From contig JAKQHS010000004.1 of NCBI GenBank assembly GCA_029557915.1, positions 33,920-97,919 of the forward strand: a stretch of DNA of 64,000 nucleotides, read 5' to 3'. This document shows, in pieces, positions 35,753 to 44,386 of this stretch. This DNA is from Bacteroidota bacterium (GTDB lineage: Bacteria > Bacteroidota > Bacteroidia > Chitinophagales > Saprospiraceae). How positions within the stretch are numbered: position 1 is the first letter of the stretch; every line of letters starts with the position of its first letter. The position numbers and the translations under genes are program-made. A model generated the notes under the pieces. That model did no database searches. It had not been told where the DNA came from and worked only from the letters and a program-made list of their open reading frames with translations.

Positions 35753-36442
35753 TCAAATCATGCCCTCATCGGCAAAGCTGAAAAAGCCTTCCCTCGAAAT
35801 GATCAGATGGTCGGCCAGGCGGATGTCAAGCAGTTCACCTGCAGCTTTGAGTTTTTTGGTGATGGCTTCGTCCTCTTTGCTGGGCCTCAGATTACCGGAG
35901 GGGTGGTTATGGCTCACGATCAGCGAGACCGCCTGGTGTTCGAGTGCCTTGCCGAAGATGATGCGCGGATCGGCGGAAACCGAGGAGATGCCGCCCAGGT
36001 GGATTTGGCCGAGGTATAAGACCTGCAGTTGGCGGTTGAGGCAGGCCATCCAGAATTCTTCCTGTCTGCTGTCTTTTAAGTGAGAAAAGAGCGAAGCGGC
36101 CTCGGAACTGCTTTGGATTTTTTTCCGGTATTCGGGAGCGGCGCCCTGTCTTCTCCGGCCCAGTTCGAGAGCGGCATGGATGGCAATCGCTTTTGCGGGG
36201 CCGATCCCTTTTATTTTTTTCAGTTCTTGATGGCTCAGGCCAGCCAGTTCGTTGAGGTTATGGCCTATGCGCCGCAGGAGGTCACGGGAAATGTCGAGGG
36301 CGCTGTGTTCACGGGTGCCGCTTCCGATCAGGATGGCGATCAATTCGGAATCTGACAGGGCAAAGGGCCCTTTTTGAACCAGTTTTTCGCGGGGCTTGTC
36401 CTGGTCCGCCCAGTATTTAATGCTCTTTTTATTTTCATCCAT
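35753..36442 (-). CDS. radC: RadC-family JAB-domain protein
   Basis: Protein of 229 residues. The N-terminal UPF0758 helix-hairpin-helix part (GIGPAKAIAIHAALELGRR, near residues 79-97) precedes a JAB1/MPN metalloprotease-like domain with the zinc motif SHNHPSGNLRPSKEDE, near residues 175-190. The name comes from an early mapping to DNA repair, which is not well supported; JAB domains usually bind zinc and cut isopeptide-like bonds. It is complete. Its ATG overlaps the end of the cystathionine gamma-synthase gene by 8 bases, so it is probably translated from the same message. Confidence 0.95.
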   Translation of the reverse strand: MDENKKSIKYWADQDKPREKLVQKGPFALSDSELIAILIGSGTREHSALDISRDLLRRIGHNLNELAGLSHQELKKIKGIGPAKAIAIHAALELGRRRQGAAPEYRKKIQSSSEAASLFSHLKDSRQEEFWMACLNRQLQVLYLGQIHLGGISSVSADPRIIFGKALEHQAVSLIVSHNHPSGNLRPSKEDEAITKKLKAAGELLDIRLADHLIISREGFFSFADEGMI

Positions 36443-37580
36443 GGCTCAAGGCAAGATCGAGGTCAGCAATCAGGTCGTCCACATCTTCAATGCCGACGCT
36501 GAGTCTGATCAACGAATCCGTAAGCCCTGTCCTCAACCGTTCTTCACGGGGTATGGATGCATGGGTCATGGTGGCCGGGTGCCCGATGAGGGATTCCACT
36601 CCTCCCAGGGATTCGGCCAGAGAAAACAGATGGGTGTTGCTCAGGACGGTGTTGGCGTGTTCGATGCGGTTGTCCTTCAGGTCAAAGGAAATCATAGCCC
36701 CGAAATCCCGCATTTGTTTTTTAGCGGTCCCGTGATTGGGGTGGCTTGCGAATCCGGGATAAAAAACCTTGTCCACTTTGGGATGCGCGTCCAGGTGGTG
36801 GGCTATGCGGGCGGCGTTTTGGCAAGCCCGCTGCACCCGCACATGCATGGTTTTGATGCCGCGCAAGACCAGGAAACAATCCATGGGTCCCGGCACGGCC
36901 CCGGTGGCATTCTGTATAAAATGCAGGGAGTCCGCAAGGGCCTTATCTTTTACAATCAGGGCGCCGTGCACGACGTCCGAATGTCCGCTGATGTATTTGG
37001 TTGCCGAATGAAGGACGATGTCGGCGCCATAATCCAGGGGGTTTTGAAGGTAAGGGGAAGCAAAGGTATTGTCGACGCATACCAGGATGCCGTGCTGTTT
37101 GGCCAGCCCGCAGACCAGTTCCAAATCTATGATATTGAGCATAGGATTGGTGGGGGTTTCCACCCAAAGCAGCCTTACCCCCGGCCGGATATGTTCCCGG
37201 GCCACTTCGGGATCGGAGAGATTGACAAAGCGCGACTGGATTCCGAATTTTTCGTACACCCGCCTCATCTGCCGGAAGGATCCCCCGTAAAGGTCATTGG
37301 TCGAAAGGATCAGGTCGCCCGGGTTGAGCAGTTTCATCACCGCATCCTGGGCAGCCAGGCCGCTGGCGAAACAAATGCCGTAATCCCCGTTTTCCAGGGC
37401 GGCCAGGTTGGCTTCGAGCACACTGCGGGTCGGATTCTGGGTACGCGCGTATTCATACCCTTTATGTTTTCCCGGCGCTTCCTGCACATAGGTGGAGGTC
37501 TGGTAAATCGGGGTCATGATGGCTCCCGTCGTGGGATCGGGTTCAATGCCGGCATGAATCAGCTTGGTGGCGAATTTCAT
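36435..37580 (-). CDS. metB: cystathionine gamma-synthase-type PLP enzyme
   Basis: Cytoplasmic Cys/Met-metabolism PLP enzyme of 381 residues. The PLP-binding Lys is in SATKYISGHSDVVHG, near residues 194-208. Other family segments are YARTQNPTRSVLEANLAALE, CFASGLAAQDAV and, near the C-terminus, SLGGVESLIGHPATMTHASI. The last segment and the Glu- and Ser-bearing loop fit the gamma-synthase/gamma-lyase group; synthase versus lyase cannot be decided with certainty. A repeat array covers the region 20 to 130 bases upstream. No riboswitch was recognised ahead of it. Confidence 0.92.
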   Translation of the reverse strand: MKFATKLIHAGIEPDPTTGAIMTPIYQTSTYVQEAPGKHKGYEYARTQNPTRSVLEANLAALENGDYGICFASGLAAQDAVMKLLNPGDLILSTNDLYGGSFRQMRRVYEKFGIQSRFVNLSDPEVAREHIRPGVRLLWVETPTNPMLNIIDLELVCGLAKQHGILVCVDNTFASPYLQNPLDYGADIVLHSATKYISGHSDVVHGALIVKDKALADSLHFIQNATGAVPGPMDCFLVLRGIKTMHVRVQRACQNAARIAHHLDAHPKVDKVFYPGFASHPNHGTAKKQMRDFGAMISFDLKDNRIEHANTVLSNTHLFSLAESLGGVESLIGHPATMTHASIPREERLRTGLTDSLIRLSVGIEDVDDLIADLDLALSHG

Positions 37581-37600
37581 GGGATGAAGGTAAGGAAAAG

Positions 37601-37712
37601 TAGTCAGCGGTCAGCAGTCAGTAGTCAGTAGCGAGTTGTCTCGTTTCTCGCATCTGGCTTCTCGCATCTCGCATCTCGCATCTCGTACCTCTGACCTCTG
37701 ACCTCTGACCTT
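37601..37712. repeat. composite short tandem arrays between Gfo/Idh and metB genes
   Basis: Three blocks in sequence: GTCAGCAGTCAGTAGTCAGTAG (7-bp), then CTCGCATCTCGCATCTCGCA (7-bp), then CTGACCTCTGACCTCTGACC (7-bp). Each block has a different unit, all with period 7. Confidence 0.9.
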
Positions 37713-39044
37713 CTACACTACCGGCAAACTATACCCATTATGATACTCCGGCATGAGGTATTCTTTATTGACTGCTTCATCCGTAAAACGTTGCTGGTTG
37801 GCGTTCCAGTCCAGTTTTTTGCCGCTGCGGAAAGCGATATTCCCCATCTGACAGACTTTGGCGACCAGGGAGCCGGCCTGGATGGGGGCGTTGAGGTCTT
37901 CCATCTTCCGGGAACGGACGACGCCAAAGAAATTTTCCATGTGTTTTTCCACCCCGTTGTCTTCACGCTTTTGCAGCGGGATCAGGATCTTGTTTTTCTC
38001 CCTTTTTTCTTCGATCACTTCCCAACCTCCGCGGTCGAGGACGAGGGTCCCGTTGTTGCCGATGAAGGATATGCCGTGATCCCGGCCGTAGGGCCCGTTG
38101 TCGATGCTCATGGCATGTTCCCAACTGAGGATAAAATGATCAAACTCATAGATGGTGTGTTGGGAGTCGGGGGTTTCATGACTGAGTTCGGGATAGGCAA
38201 ATTTCCCGCCCAGGGAGGCCACGGTTTTGGGCATGATGGCCTTCATTCCGAACAAAGCGTAATCGATGAGATGCACGCCCCAATCGCACATCAGGCCACC
38301 GGCATAGGCCCAGAACCACCGGAAATTAAAATGAAAATGGCTGGTGTTGAAAGGCCGGTGCAGGGCAGGGCCTTGCCACATATCGTAATCCACGCCGGCA
38401 GGGACCGGGGCGTCGGGCACAACCGGAGCCGGTTTCATCCAGCCCTGGTAAGCCCAGGCTTTGGCGGTTCGGATATTTCCAAGCCTGCCGGAATGCACAA
38501 ATTCGATGGCGTCCCGGAAATGTTTCTGGCTGCGTTGCCATTGGCCGACCTGGATGGCCCGGTTGTATTTTTTCTGGGCTTGTTCCATGGCCAGGCTTTC
38601 CCCGATGGAATTGGCGATGGGCTTTTCCACATAGACATCCTTGCCGGCCTGGCAGCCGTGGATGGTGATCAGGGGATGCCAATGATCCGGAGTGCCGATG
38701 ATGATGACGTCCAGGTCTTTCATCTCCAGCATTTTCCGGTAATCTTTGAACGTTTTGATTTTGGCGGCATCGACCTTCAGGTCTTTGAGTTCGGCCATTC
38801 TTTTATCCAGGACGGACTGGTCGATGTCGCAGAGAGCGACCAATTGGGCGTTTGGCTGGGTCAGGGCCGCCCGGGTATTGGCCCAGCCCATACCATTGAT
38901 GCCGATGGTGCCAAATCGAAGCGAATCGGACGGGGAGGCCTTGCGCTTATAGATCAAAAAAGGAGCGGTGTTGCCTTGGGCGAGCAGGCTGGTCCCCAGT
39001 GCGGCCATGGAGGCTTGTTTCAGGAATTTTCTGCGTTTTGACAT
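37713..39044 (-). CDS. Tat-exported Gfo/Idh/MocA-family oxidoreductase
   Basis: Protein of 443 residues. The N-terminus MSKRRKFLKQASMAALGTSL is a twin-arginine signal, so the enzyme is folded with NAD(P) inside and exported by Tat; a tatC gene lies at 56125. The Rossmann motif IGINGMGWANTRAAL, near residues 47-61, and the catalytic-region VYVEKPIANSIGESLAMEQA are family marks, and the C-terminal half is the long periplasmic version common in Bacteroidetes. Members act on sugars or cyclitols, sometimes as glycoside-cleaving dehydrogenases; the substrate is unknown. It stands next to tRNA-Gly and has no evident operon partner. Confidence 0.9.
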   Translation of the reverse strand: MSKRRKFLKQASMAALGTSLLAQGNTAPFLIYKRKASPSDSLRFGTIGINGMGWANTRAALTQPNAQLVALCDIDQSVLDKRMAELKDLKVDAAKIKTFKDYRKMLEMKDLDVIIIGTPDHWHPLITIHGCQAGKDVYVEKPIANSIGESLAMEQAQKKYNRAIQVGQWQRSQKHFRDAIEFVHSGRLGNIRTAKAWAYQGWMKPAPVVPDAPVPAGVDYDMWQGPALHRPFNTSHFHFNFRWFWAYAGGLMCDWGVHLIDYALFGMKAIMPKTVASLGGKFAYPELSHETPDSQHTIYEFDHFILSWEHAMSIDNGPYGRDHGISFIGNNGTLVLDRGGWEVIEEKREKNKILIPLQKREDNGVEKHMENFFGVVRSRKMEDLNAPIQAGSLVAKVCQMGNIAFRSGKKLDWNANQQRFTDEAVNKEYLMPEYHNGYSLPVV

Positions 39045-39120
39045 GTAGGTTATATGAAGGATGACCGGATAAAAAAATGAAAAAAAACCCGGTACAGCGG
39101 AACCGGGGGTAAATTTTTGA

Positions 39121-39192
39121 GCGGAAAACGGGATTCGAACCCGCGACCCTTAGCTTGGGAAGCTAATGCTCTACCAACTGAGCTACTTCCGC
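39121..39192 (-). tRNA. tRNA-Gly (anticodon CCC)
   Basis: Complete cloverleaf of 72 bases on the minus strand. Acceptor arms are GCGGAAG and TTTCCGC (one G-T pair); D-arm GCTC/GAGC; anticodon stem TTAGC/GCTAA with loop TTCCCAA, giving anticodon CCC; T-arm GCGGG TTCGAAT CCCGT. CCA is not encoded. Decayed copies of this gene follow at 39273 and 39462. Confidence 0.95.
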
Positions 39193-39227
39193 TTGTAAAT
39201 GGGCACTAAATTAAGAAATAAATTCGA

Positions 39228-39275
39228 ATGGCGAGGTCACTACGGTGACTCGCCATCGCGAGCATAACCTCGCGA
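39228..39275. repeat. REP-like hairpin doublet, copy 1
   Basis: Two adjacent hairpins: ATGGCGAGGTCAC / GTGACTCGCCAT (39228-39256, one bulged G, loop TACG) and TCGCGAG / CTCGCGA (39256-39275, loop CATAAC). The same doublet recurs at 39414-39461 with compensating changes in the first stem. Confidence 0.85.
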
Positions 39276-39378
39276 CCCGCGACCCTTAGCTTGGGAAGCT
39301 AATGCCTGCCTGACTGCCTGGTTAAAAGTTTCAGATAAGTTGGTGGCAGGCAGGCTCTACCAACTGAGCTACTTCCGC
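39273..39378 (-). pseudogene. interrupted tRNA-Gly pseudogene, copy B
   Basis: The segment 39355-39378 matches the tRNA 5' part (acceptor, D-arm) exactly, and 39275-39304 matches the anticodon arm and the variable region. Between them, at the end of the D-stem, is a 50-base insert (39305-39354) with perfect 8-base inverted ends CCTGCCTG and CAGGCAGG. The T-loop and 3' acceptor strand are missing, so it cannot make a normal tRNA. Confidence 0.88.
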
Positions 39379-39461
39379 TTGTAAATGGGCACTAAATTAA
39401 TAAATAAATTCGAATGGCGAGGTCCCCACGGCGACTCGCCATCGCGAGCATAGCCTCGCGA
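39379..39461. repeat. second copy of the tRNA-flanking repeat with REP-like doublet
   Basis: Near-identical to 39193-39275: the TTGTAAATGGGCACTAAATT segment plus two hairpins (39414-39442 and 39442-39461). The period between copies is 186 bases, showing tandem duplication of the tRNA flank. Confidence 0.85.
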
Positions 39462-39547
39462 CCCTCGACCCCTTGCTTGATGAACTAATCCCTGCCCGAT
39501 GTCCGAGTCAAAAGTTATTTCAAAGTCCAGTAGCAGGCAGGCTCTGA
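39462..39547 (-). pseudogene. heavily decayed tRNA-Gly copy C with the same insert
   Basis: Anticodon-arm remnant (39470-39490, many changes), then a 51-base insert (39491-39541) with ends CCTGCCCG and CAGGCAGG and the shared AAAGTT core, then CTCTGA in place of the D-arm. The insert is therefore older than at least one duplication. Confidence 0.7.
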
Positions 39548-39550
39548 TTT

Positions 39551-39601
39551 TCTAACTAGCCAACTAGCCAACTAGCCAACTTACTAACTTACTAACTAAC
39601 T
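39551..39601. repeat. degenerate 8-bp tandem array (CTAGCCAA type)
   Basis: Units AACTAGCC, AACTTACT and AACTAACT between the pseudo-tRNA copies and the nfuA-like gene. Confidence 0.8.
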
Positions 39602-39635
39602 CAACTTTTCACCCCCTCCAATTGTTTCCATCTTG

Positions 39636-39643
39636 TATTTTTG
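39636..39643 (+). promoter_or_regulatory. TATTTTTG -7 box for the nfuA-like gene
   Basis: Exact TAnnTTTG match 22 bases before the ATG at 39666. Confidence 0.5.
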
Positions 39644-39665
39644 TAAAATCTAAATTCTACCAGGA

Positions 39666-40274
39666 ATGGATACAGCAGTAAAAAGCCCGGTCATGCTCTA
39701 CACGGAACAGACGCCGAACCCGGAAACCCTTAAGTTTGTGCTCAACCGGATCATTTACAAAGGGATAGCCGATTTTAAGCAGGCGGACCTGGCTTTGGAT
39801 TGGTCGCCCTTTGCCAGCGCCCTCTTTGAGTTTCCTTTTGTCAAAGGGGTCTATGTATGCAACAATTTTGTCACCATCACCAAGGAAAACACGGTCGATT
39901 GGAACGACATCATGCTGGAGCTCAAGGAATACATCAAAGCCTATGTGGCCGAAAACAAACCGGTGATCCGCGAAGGGTACCAGGAATTCATGGAACAGCA
40001 GGAAAGGGAAAATTCCACCATTGAATACAGCGAAGCCGATGCCGAACTGGTAAAAAGAATCAAAGACCTGATCGAAACCTATGTAAAACCCGCCGTGGAA
40101 ATGGACGGGGGCAACATCGAATTCAAAGCTTACGATCAGGGGACCGTATATGTGATCATGCAGGGCGCCTGCAGCGGTTGTCCTTCCTCCACCGTGACCC
40201 TCAAAGCCGGTATTGAAGGCATGCTTAAAAGAATGATCCCTGAAGTAAAAGAGGTGGTTTCCGAAATGGGTTAG
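39666..40274 (+). CDS. NfuA-like Fe-S cluster carrier
   Basis: Cytoplasmic protein of 202 residues in two parts. Residues about 10-97 are an Nfu N-terminal domain (YTEQTPNPETLKFVLNR, FPFVKGVYVCNNFVTITK). Residues about 127-202 are a NifU C-terminal domain with the cluster-binding CxxC in MQGACSGCPSSTVTLK. Two such proteins share a [4Fe-4S] cluster and pass it to target enzymes. The start is the ATG 22 bases after a -7 box. It ends 3 bases before the next gene, so the two are one operon. Confidence 0.93.
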   Translation: MDTAVKSPVMLYTEQTPNPETLKFVLNRIIYKGIADFKQADLALDWSPFASALFEFPFVKGVYVCNNFVTITKENTVDWNDIMLELKEYIKAYVAENKPVIREGYQEFMEQQERENSTIEYSEADAELVKRIKDLIETYVKPAVEMDGGNIEFKAYDQGTVYVIMQGACSGCPSSTVTLKAGIEGMLKRMIPEVKEVVSEMG

Positions 40275-40277
40275 CGG

Positions 40278-41063
40278 GTGGATGCAGCTTTATTGCCTGA
40301 AGTAGATAAACTGGTGCGGGAAACGGGGGAGTGGATCCTTTCCCAGCAAGCGGTTTTTACGGACTCCGACATCGAGGAGAAAAGCCTCAACAACCTCGTA
40401 TCCTATGTGGACAAGACGGCGGAAAAAAAACTGGTGGAAGGACTTCGGGTCCTATGGCCCCAGGCGGCTTTTCTGACCGAAGAAGGCACGGTGCACTATC
40501 AGCCGGCCGAATGGGAATGGATCATTGACCCACTCGACGGGACCACCAATTTTCTGCACCAGATCCCGGTTTATTGCATCAGCGTCGCCCTCCGCCGGAA
40601 CCAGGAAATTGTCCTGGGGGTGATCTACGACCCCAATCGCAGGGAATCCTTTACCGCCTTGTCGGGAAGGGGAGCCCATCTGAATGGCAAACCGATCCGG
40701 GTAAGTACGACCCCTTCATTGCAATCAGCCCTGATCGCCACAGGTTTTCCCCATCGCAATTTTGAAGGCATGGACGCCTATATCCGGTCGCTGGAATATT
40801 TTTTTTACCGCACCCGGGGACTCCGGAGAATGGGCGCCGCAGCCATCGACCTGGCCTATATCGCCTGCGGGCGGATGGACGGATTTTTCGAACTCAAACT
40901 CAATCCCTGGGATATCGCCGCCGGGGTACTCCTGATCCGCGAAGCGGGGGGCATGATCAGCGACTTCGGAGGAAGCGATGATTTTTTATTCAAATCCGAA
41001 CTGCTGGCCGGAAATCCCGCGGTATACCTGGAAATGAAAGAAGTGCTGGCCAAATATTTCTGA
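40278..41063 (+). CDS. inositol monophosphatase-family phosphatase
   Basis: Mg2+-dependent sugar-phosphate or nucleotide phosphatase of 261 residues. The metal-binding motif [16 protein letters not shown], near residues 84-99, follows a catalytic Glu in LTEEGT. The second signature is [18 protein letters not shown], near residues 214-231. The start is the GTG at 40278, as no in-frame ATG exists near the conserved N-terminus. Substrate may be inositol phosphate, fructose bisphosphate or PAP; by-eye comparison does not separate them. It follows the nfuA-like gene with only 3 bases between. Confidence 0.92.
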   Translation: MDAALLPEVDKLVRETGEWILSQQAVFTDSDIEEKSLNNLVSYVDKTAEKKLVEGLRVLWPQAAFLTEEGTVHYQPAEWEWIIDPLDGTTNFLHQIPVYCISVALRRNQEIVLGVIYDPNRRESFTALSGRGAHLNGKPIRVSTTPSLQSALIATGFPHRNFEGMDAYIRSLEYFFYRTRGLRRMGAAAIDLAYIACGRMDGFFELKLNPWDIAAGVLLIREAGGMISDFGGSDDFLFKSELLAGNPAVYLEMKEVLAKYF

Positions 41064-41169
41064 AAGGCCCCGCCTTCCTGGTCTAATTTTTTTCCATATT
41101 AATCGAATCCGGTACGGAGAGCCGCGGCAAACCCGTAAGTTTATACTTTTACGCCGTCAATACCTGCGA

Positions 41170-42405
41170 ATGTTGTACGAAAATGTCAGAATGGCGCTGT
41201 CTTCCATCAAAGCCAACCTCACCCGGGCGATCCTTACCCTCATGATCATCGCGGTGGGCATCATCTGCCTGGTAGGTATCCTGACCGCCATCGATTCGCT
41301 GATTTTTTCATTAAGCGATAATTTTTCGAGTCTGGGTGCCAATTCCTTCAGCATCAGTCCTTCCGGGGAAGCCATGCAAGCCAGGCGGGAAGGCCGGATG
41401 GAAAAAAGAGGGGAAGAAATCACCTTCCAGCAGGCTATGGATTTTAAGGAAAAACTCAACATCGACGGCCGGGTGACGGTTCATTTCAACGGGACGAGCA
41501 GGGCGGCTCTGAAATTTGAAAACGAAAAAACCAATCCCACCATCACCGTCATCGGGGTGGATGAAAATTATCTCACCGTAAACGGATATGATATCGAATT
41601 CGGGCGCGGGTTTACCAATCTCGAGATCCAAAACGGAGCGCCCCGGGTCATTCTGGGGACCGAACTCGTGCAGACCTTGTTTAAAGGGCGGGGCCCTGCC
41701 GCCCTCAACCAGACCATTCAGGTGGGCAATATCCGGGTGCAGGTGGTGGGCGTGCTCAAGTCCAAAGGGTCGTCCCTCAATTCCTCCAGCGACCGCATCG
41801 TGCTGATGCCCCTGCTGCAGGCCAAACAATACTACGCATCTCCAAATGAGAACTTCAATATTGCCGTCCAGGTCAATAAGGTCAGCGGGATGGATGACGC
41901 CATCAACGAAGCCACCGGGACCATGCGCGTGGTCCGGGGACTCCGGGTAAATGAAACCAACGATTTTGAAATTCAGAAAAGCGAAGGCCTCGTAAACATC
42001 ATCAAGGAAAACACGGTGAAAATCCGACTGGCTACCATCGGCATTGGCCTGATCACCCTGCTCGGGGCAGCCATCGGACTGATGAATATCATGCTGGTCT
42101 CCGTGACGGAACGGACCCGGGAAATCGGGATCAGCAAGGCCATCGGGGCTACCAGCCGAAATATTATGGTCCAGTTTCTGACCGAAGCCATCCTGATCAG
42201 CCTGATGGGCGGCCTGGTCGGCATCATTCTGGGTATTTTCGTGGGAAATATTGTCACCCTGCTTATCGGTGGAAAATTCCTCGTACCCTGGAATTGGATT
42301 TCCCTGGGGGTCTTTGTTTGTATTGTAGTCGGGGTTTTCTCCGGCCTTTACCCGGCGCTTAAAGCGGCCAGGCTCGACCCGATCGAATCCCTGCGCTACG
42401 AATAG
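41170..42405 (+). CDS. MacB/FtsX-type ABC transporter permease, without adjacent ATPase
   Basis: Inner-membrane protein of 411 residues with one N-terminal helix (about 18-42), a large periplasmic MacB core domain (about 45-280) and three C-terminal helices that form the FtsX domain ([54 protein letters not shown]). The segment [14 protein letters not shown], near residues 317-330, is the cytoplasmic contact with the ATPase. These permeases do mechanotransmission for lipoprotein or peptide export. The cognate ATPase is not next to it, so it must be encoded elsewhere. Complete by length. Confidence 0.92.
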   Translation: MLYENVRMALSSIKANLTRAILTLMIIAVGIICLVGILTAIDSLIFSLSDNFSSLGANSFSISPSGEAMQARREGRMEKRGEEITFQQAMDFKEKLNIDGRVTVHFNGTSRAALKFENEKTNPTITVIGVDENYLTVNGYDIEFGRGFTNLEIQNGAPRVILGTELVQTLFKGRGPAALNQTIQVGNIRVQVVGVLKSKGSSLNSSSDRIVLMPLLQAKQYYASPNENFNIAVQVNKVSGMDDAINEATGTMRVVRGLRVNETNDFEIQKSEGLVNIIKENTVKIRLATIGIGLITLLGAAIGLMNIMLVSVTERTREIGISKAIGATSRNIMVQFLTEAILISLMGGLVGIILGIFVGNIVTLLIGGKFLVPWNWISLGVFVCIVVGVFSGLYPALKAARLDPIESLRYE

Positions 42406-42430
42406 GTCAGGAACCAAACCGGATTTTTCG

Positions 42431-43702
42431 TCACCTTTCGATCACTTCATCCCTTCCCACCCCGACGGATATCAGGCTGAATTTCCGCCGCAATAAATTT
42501 TCCAGGGATTCAATATAGTGCCTGGCTGCCCCGGGGAGCTGGTCAAAAGTCTGGGCTTCATGCAGGCTGGTGCCCCAGCCTGGAAAGGAAAGGTATTGAG
42601 GCTGGTAACCGGAATGGTCAAGGTCGAAGGGGATGGTTTTCGTTTTTTCTCCCTGTCCGTCGAGGTAACTGTCGCAAGCCCGGATAGTATCAAAATCGTT
42701 CAGGACATCGATCTTGGTCATGATCAGTTCGTTCACCCCGTTGATCATAATGGAATAATTGAGTTGCACCAGGTCGATCCATCCGCAGCGCCTCGGGCGC
42801 CCGGTGGTGGACCCGAATTCATGGCCGGCTTTACGCAGCTGATCCCCGGTTTCGTCAAACAATTCCGTAGGAAAAGGTCCGCCTCCCACACGGGTGCAGT
42901 AGGCTTTGGTGATGCCGATGACCTTCCCGATTTTACCGGGCGGTACACCGACCCCGGTGCATACCCCCGCGGAGATGGTGTTGGAGGAAGTGACATAAGG
43001 ATAAGTGCCGAAGTCGATGTCCAGCATCGAACCCTGGGCGCCTTCGGCCAGGACATTCCGGCCTTCCCGCAAGGCCTGGTCGATATAATATTCGACATCC
43101 ACTTTCCGGAATGCCCTCAGGTTTTCGAGGCTTGCGAACCATTTTTCTTCGGCTTTCTCCAGGTCATATTCCACTTCGGGGTAAATGCGGGCCAGGTCGA
43201 GGTGTTTTTCCTTCAGGACCTGGTATTTTTTGTCAAAACCGGCAAGTTCCAGGTCTCCGACGCGGAGTCCGTTGCGACCTGTTTTATCCATATAGGTCGG
43301 GCCGATGCCTTTGAGGGTGGAGCCTATTTTGTTCAGCCCTTTGGATTGTTCGGAAGCGATATCCAGAAGCTGGTGGGAAGGCAGGATCAGGTGGGCCTTG
43401 CGTGCGATGATGAGTTTGTGGGCGATCTCGTATCCCAGGCCTTTTAATTTGTCCGTCTCTTTCTCAAAGGTTACCGGATCGATCACGACCCCGTTGCCAA
43501 TGAGATTGTCAATGCCCTCGTGAAGGATAGCCGACGGAATGGTGTGAAGCACGATCTTCTGATCAGCGGCATAAAGGGTGTGGCCGGCATTGGGCCCTCC
43601 CTGGAATCGGCAGACCACCTGGTAATCTTTACAAACCTTGTCTATGATTTTACCCTTACCCTCGTCTCCCCACTGCAGTCCCAATAATACATCGACGCCC
43701 AT
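42431..43702 (-). CDS. purA: adenylosuccinate synthetase
   Basis: Cytoplasmic enzyme of 423 residues that joins IMP and aspartate using GTP, the first committed step to AMP. The GTP-binding N-terminus GLQWGDEGKGKIIDKV, near residues 7-22, the IMP-binding segment GPTYMDKTGRNGLRVGDL and the conserved TTGRPRRCGWIDLVQL are all present, followed by the C-terminal base-binding loop. It is a single gene with a TATATTTG box on its upstream side and a TTGAGG hexamer array directly beyond that box. Length and motifs match the family fully. Confidence 0.98.
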   Translation of the reverse strand: MGVDVLLGLQWGDEGKGKIIDKVCKDYQVVCRFQGGPNAGHTLYAADQKIVLHTIPSAILHEGIDNLIGNGVVIDPVTFEKETDKLKGLGYEIAHKLIIARKAHLILPSHQLLDIASEQSKGLNKIGSTLKGIGPTYMDKTGRNGLRVGDLELAGFDKKYQVLKEKHLDLARIYPEVEYDLEKAEEKWFASLENLRAFRKVDVEYYIDQALREGRNVLAEGAQGSMLDIDFGTYPYVTSSNTISAGVCTGVGVPPGKIGKVIGITKAYCTRVGGGPFPTELFDETGDQLRKAGHEFGSTTGRPRRCGWIDLVQLNYSIMINGVNELIMTKIDVLNDFDTIRACDSYLDGQGEKTKTIPFDLDHSGYQPQYLSFPGWGTSLHEAQTFDQLPGAARHYIESLENLLRRKFSLISVGVGRDEVIER

Positions 43703-43726
43703 TTGTTTTTATTCAAAAGTGAAGGG

Positions 43727-43734
43727 CAAATATA
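43727..43734 (-). promoter_or_regulatory. TATATTTG -7 box for purA
   Basis: Exact TAnnTTTG on the minus strand, 24 bases before the purA ATG. The hexamer array starts 13 bases upstream of it. Confidence 0.55.
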
Positions 43735-43746
43735 GGGAAACGGAAA

Positions 43747-43823
43747 TTGAGGTTGAGGTTAAGGTTAAGGTTGAGGTTGAGGTTGAGGTTGAGGTTAAGG
43801 TTGAGGTTGAGGTTGAGGTTGAG
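43747..43823. repeat. TTGAGG hexanucleotide array, about 13 units
   Basis: Twelve full hexamers (TTGAGG, with TTAAGG at units 3, 4 and 9) plus a partial unit. The same hexamer occurs in inverted orientation at 62061-62111. Confidence 0.95.
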
Positions 43824-43890
43824 TCAAGAATACACCAATCCCAAAGACAGTTTTACAATTCCACAAATCCACAATTCAACATTTCCGCCT

Positions 43891-44376
43891 CTAAACAACC
43901 ACAGGCTCCATTTTCGTCCTCAGCAACTGCCCGCTTTTTTTCCTTTCACAATCCACCTGGCAGGTCCCGTAAAGGTTGAGGGAGTGGTGTTCGATCTTAA
44001 AATGCAGCAACTCCGCCATAGTGGTTTTGATCTGCTGCACCCGCGGATCGCAAAATTCAAGCACCTTGCCGCAATCCAGGCAGATCAGGTGATCGTGTTG
44101 TTTATAACCGAACGATTTTTCATACTGGGCGAGGTTTTTGCCAAACTGGTGTTTTTTCACCATTTCACAATTGACCAGCAATTCCAGGGTGTTGTAAACC
44201 GTAGCCCGGCTGACCCGGTAATTTTTATTTTTCATCTCGATGTAGAGCGCCTCGGCGTCAAAATGATCCGACCGGTTGTAAATCTCTTCGAGGATGGCAT
44301 ACCGCTCCGGGGTCTTTCTGAACCCGCCTTTGTCAAGATGGGCCGAAAATATATTTTTTACCTGTTCAAAATTCAT
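43891..44376 (-). CDS. fur: Fur-family metal-dependent transcription regulator
   Basis: DNA-binding protein of 161 residues. The winged helix is at about 18-85 ([28 protein letters not shown]) and the dimerisation domain holds the His-rich sensing site ([14 protein letters not shown]). One Cys pair is CLDCG; a second near the C-terminus is GTCQVDC, together a structural zinc site. Whether it senses Fe, Zn or peroxide (Fur, Zur or PerR) is not certain from motifs; Fur is the default. It is 10 bases after the relA/spoT homolog on the same strand, so probably co-transcribed. Confidence 0.9.
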   Translation of the reverse strand: MNFEQVKNIFSAHLDKGGFRKTPERYAILEEIYNRSDHFDAEALYIEMKNKNYRVSRATVYNTLELLVNCEMVKKHQFGKNLAQYEKSFGYKQHDHLICLDCGKVLEFCDPRVQQIKTTMAELLHFKIEHHSLNLYGTCQVDCERKKSGQLLRTKMEPVVV

Positions 44377-44386
44377 AATTCAAAAT

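Noticed and set aside
39273..39547. Two further functional tRNA genes
   Set aside because: Copies B and C lack the T-arm and acceptor 3' strand and carry an insert; only 39121-39192 folds fully.
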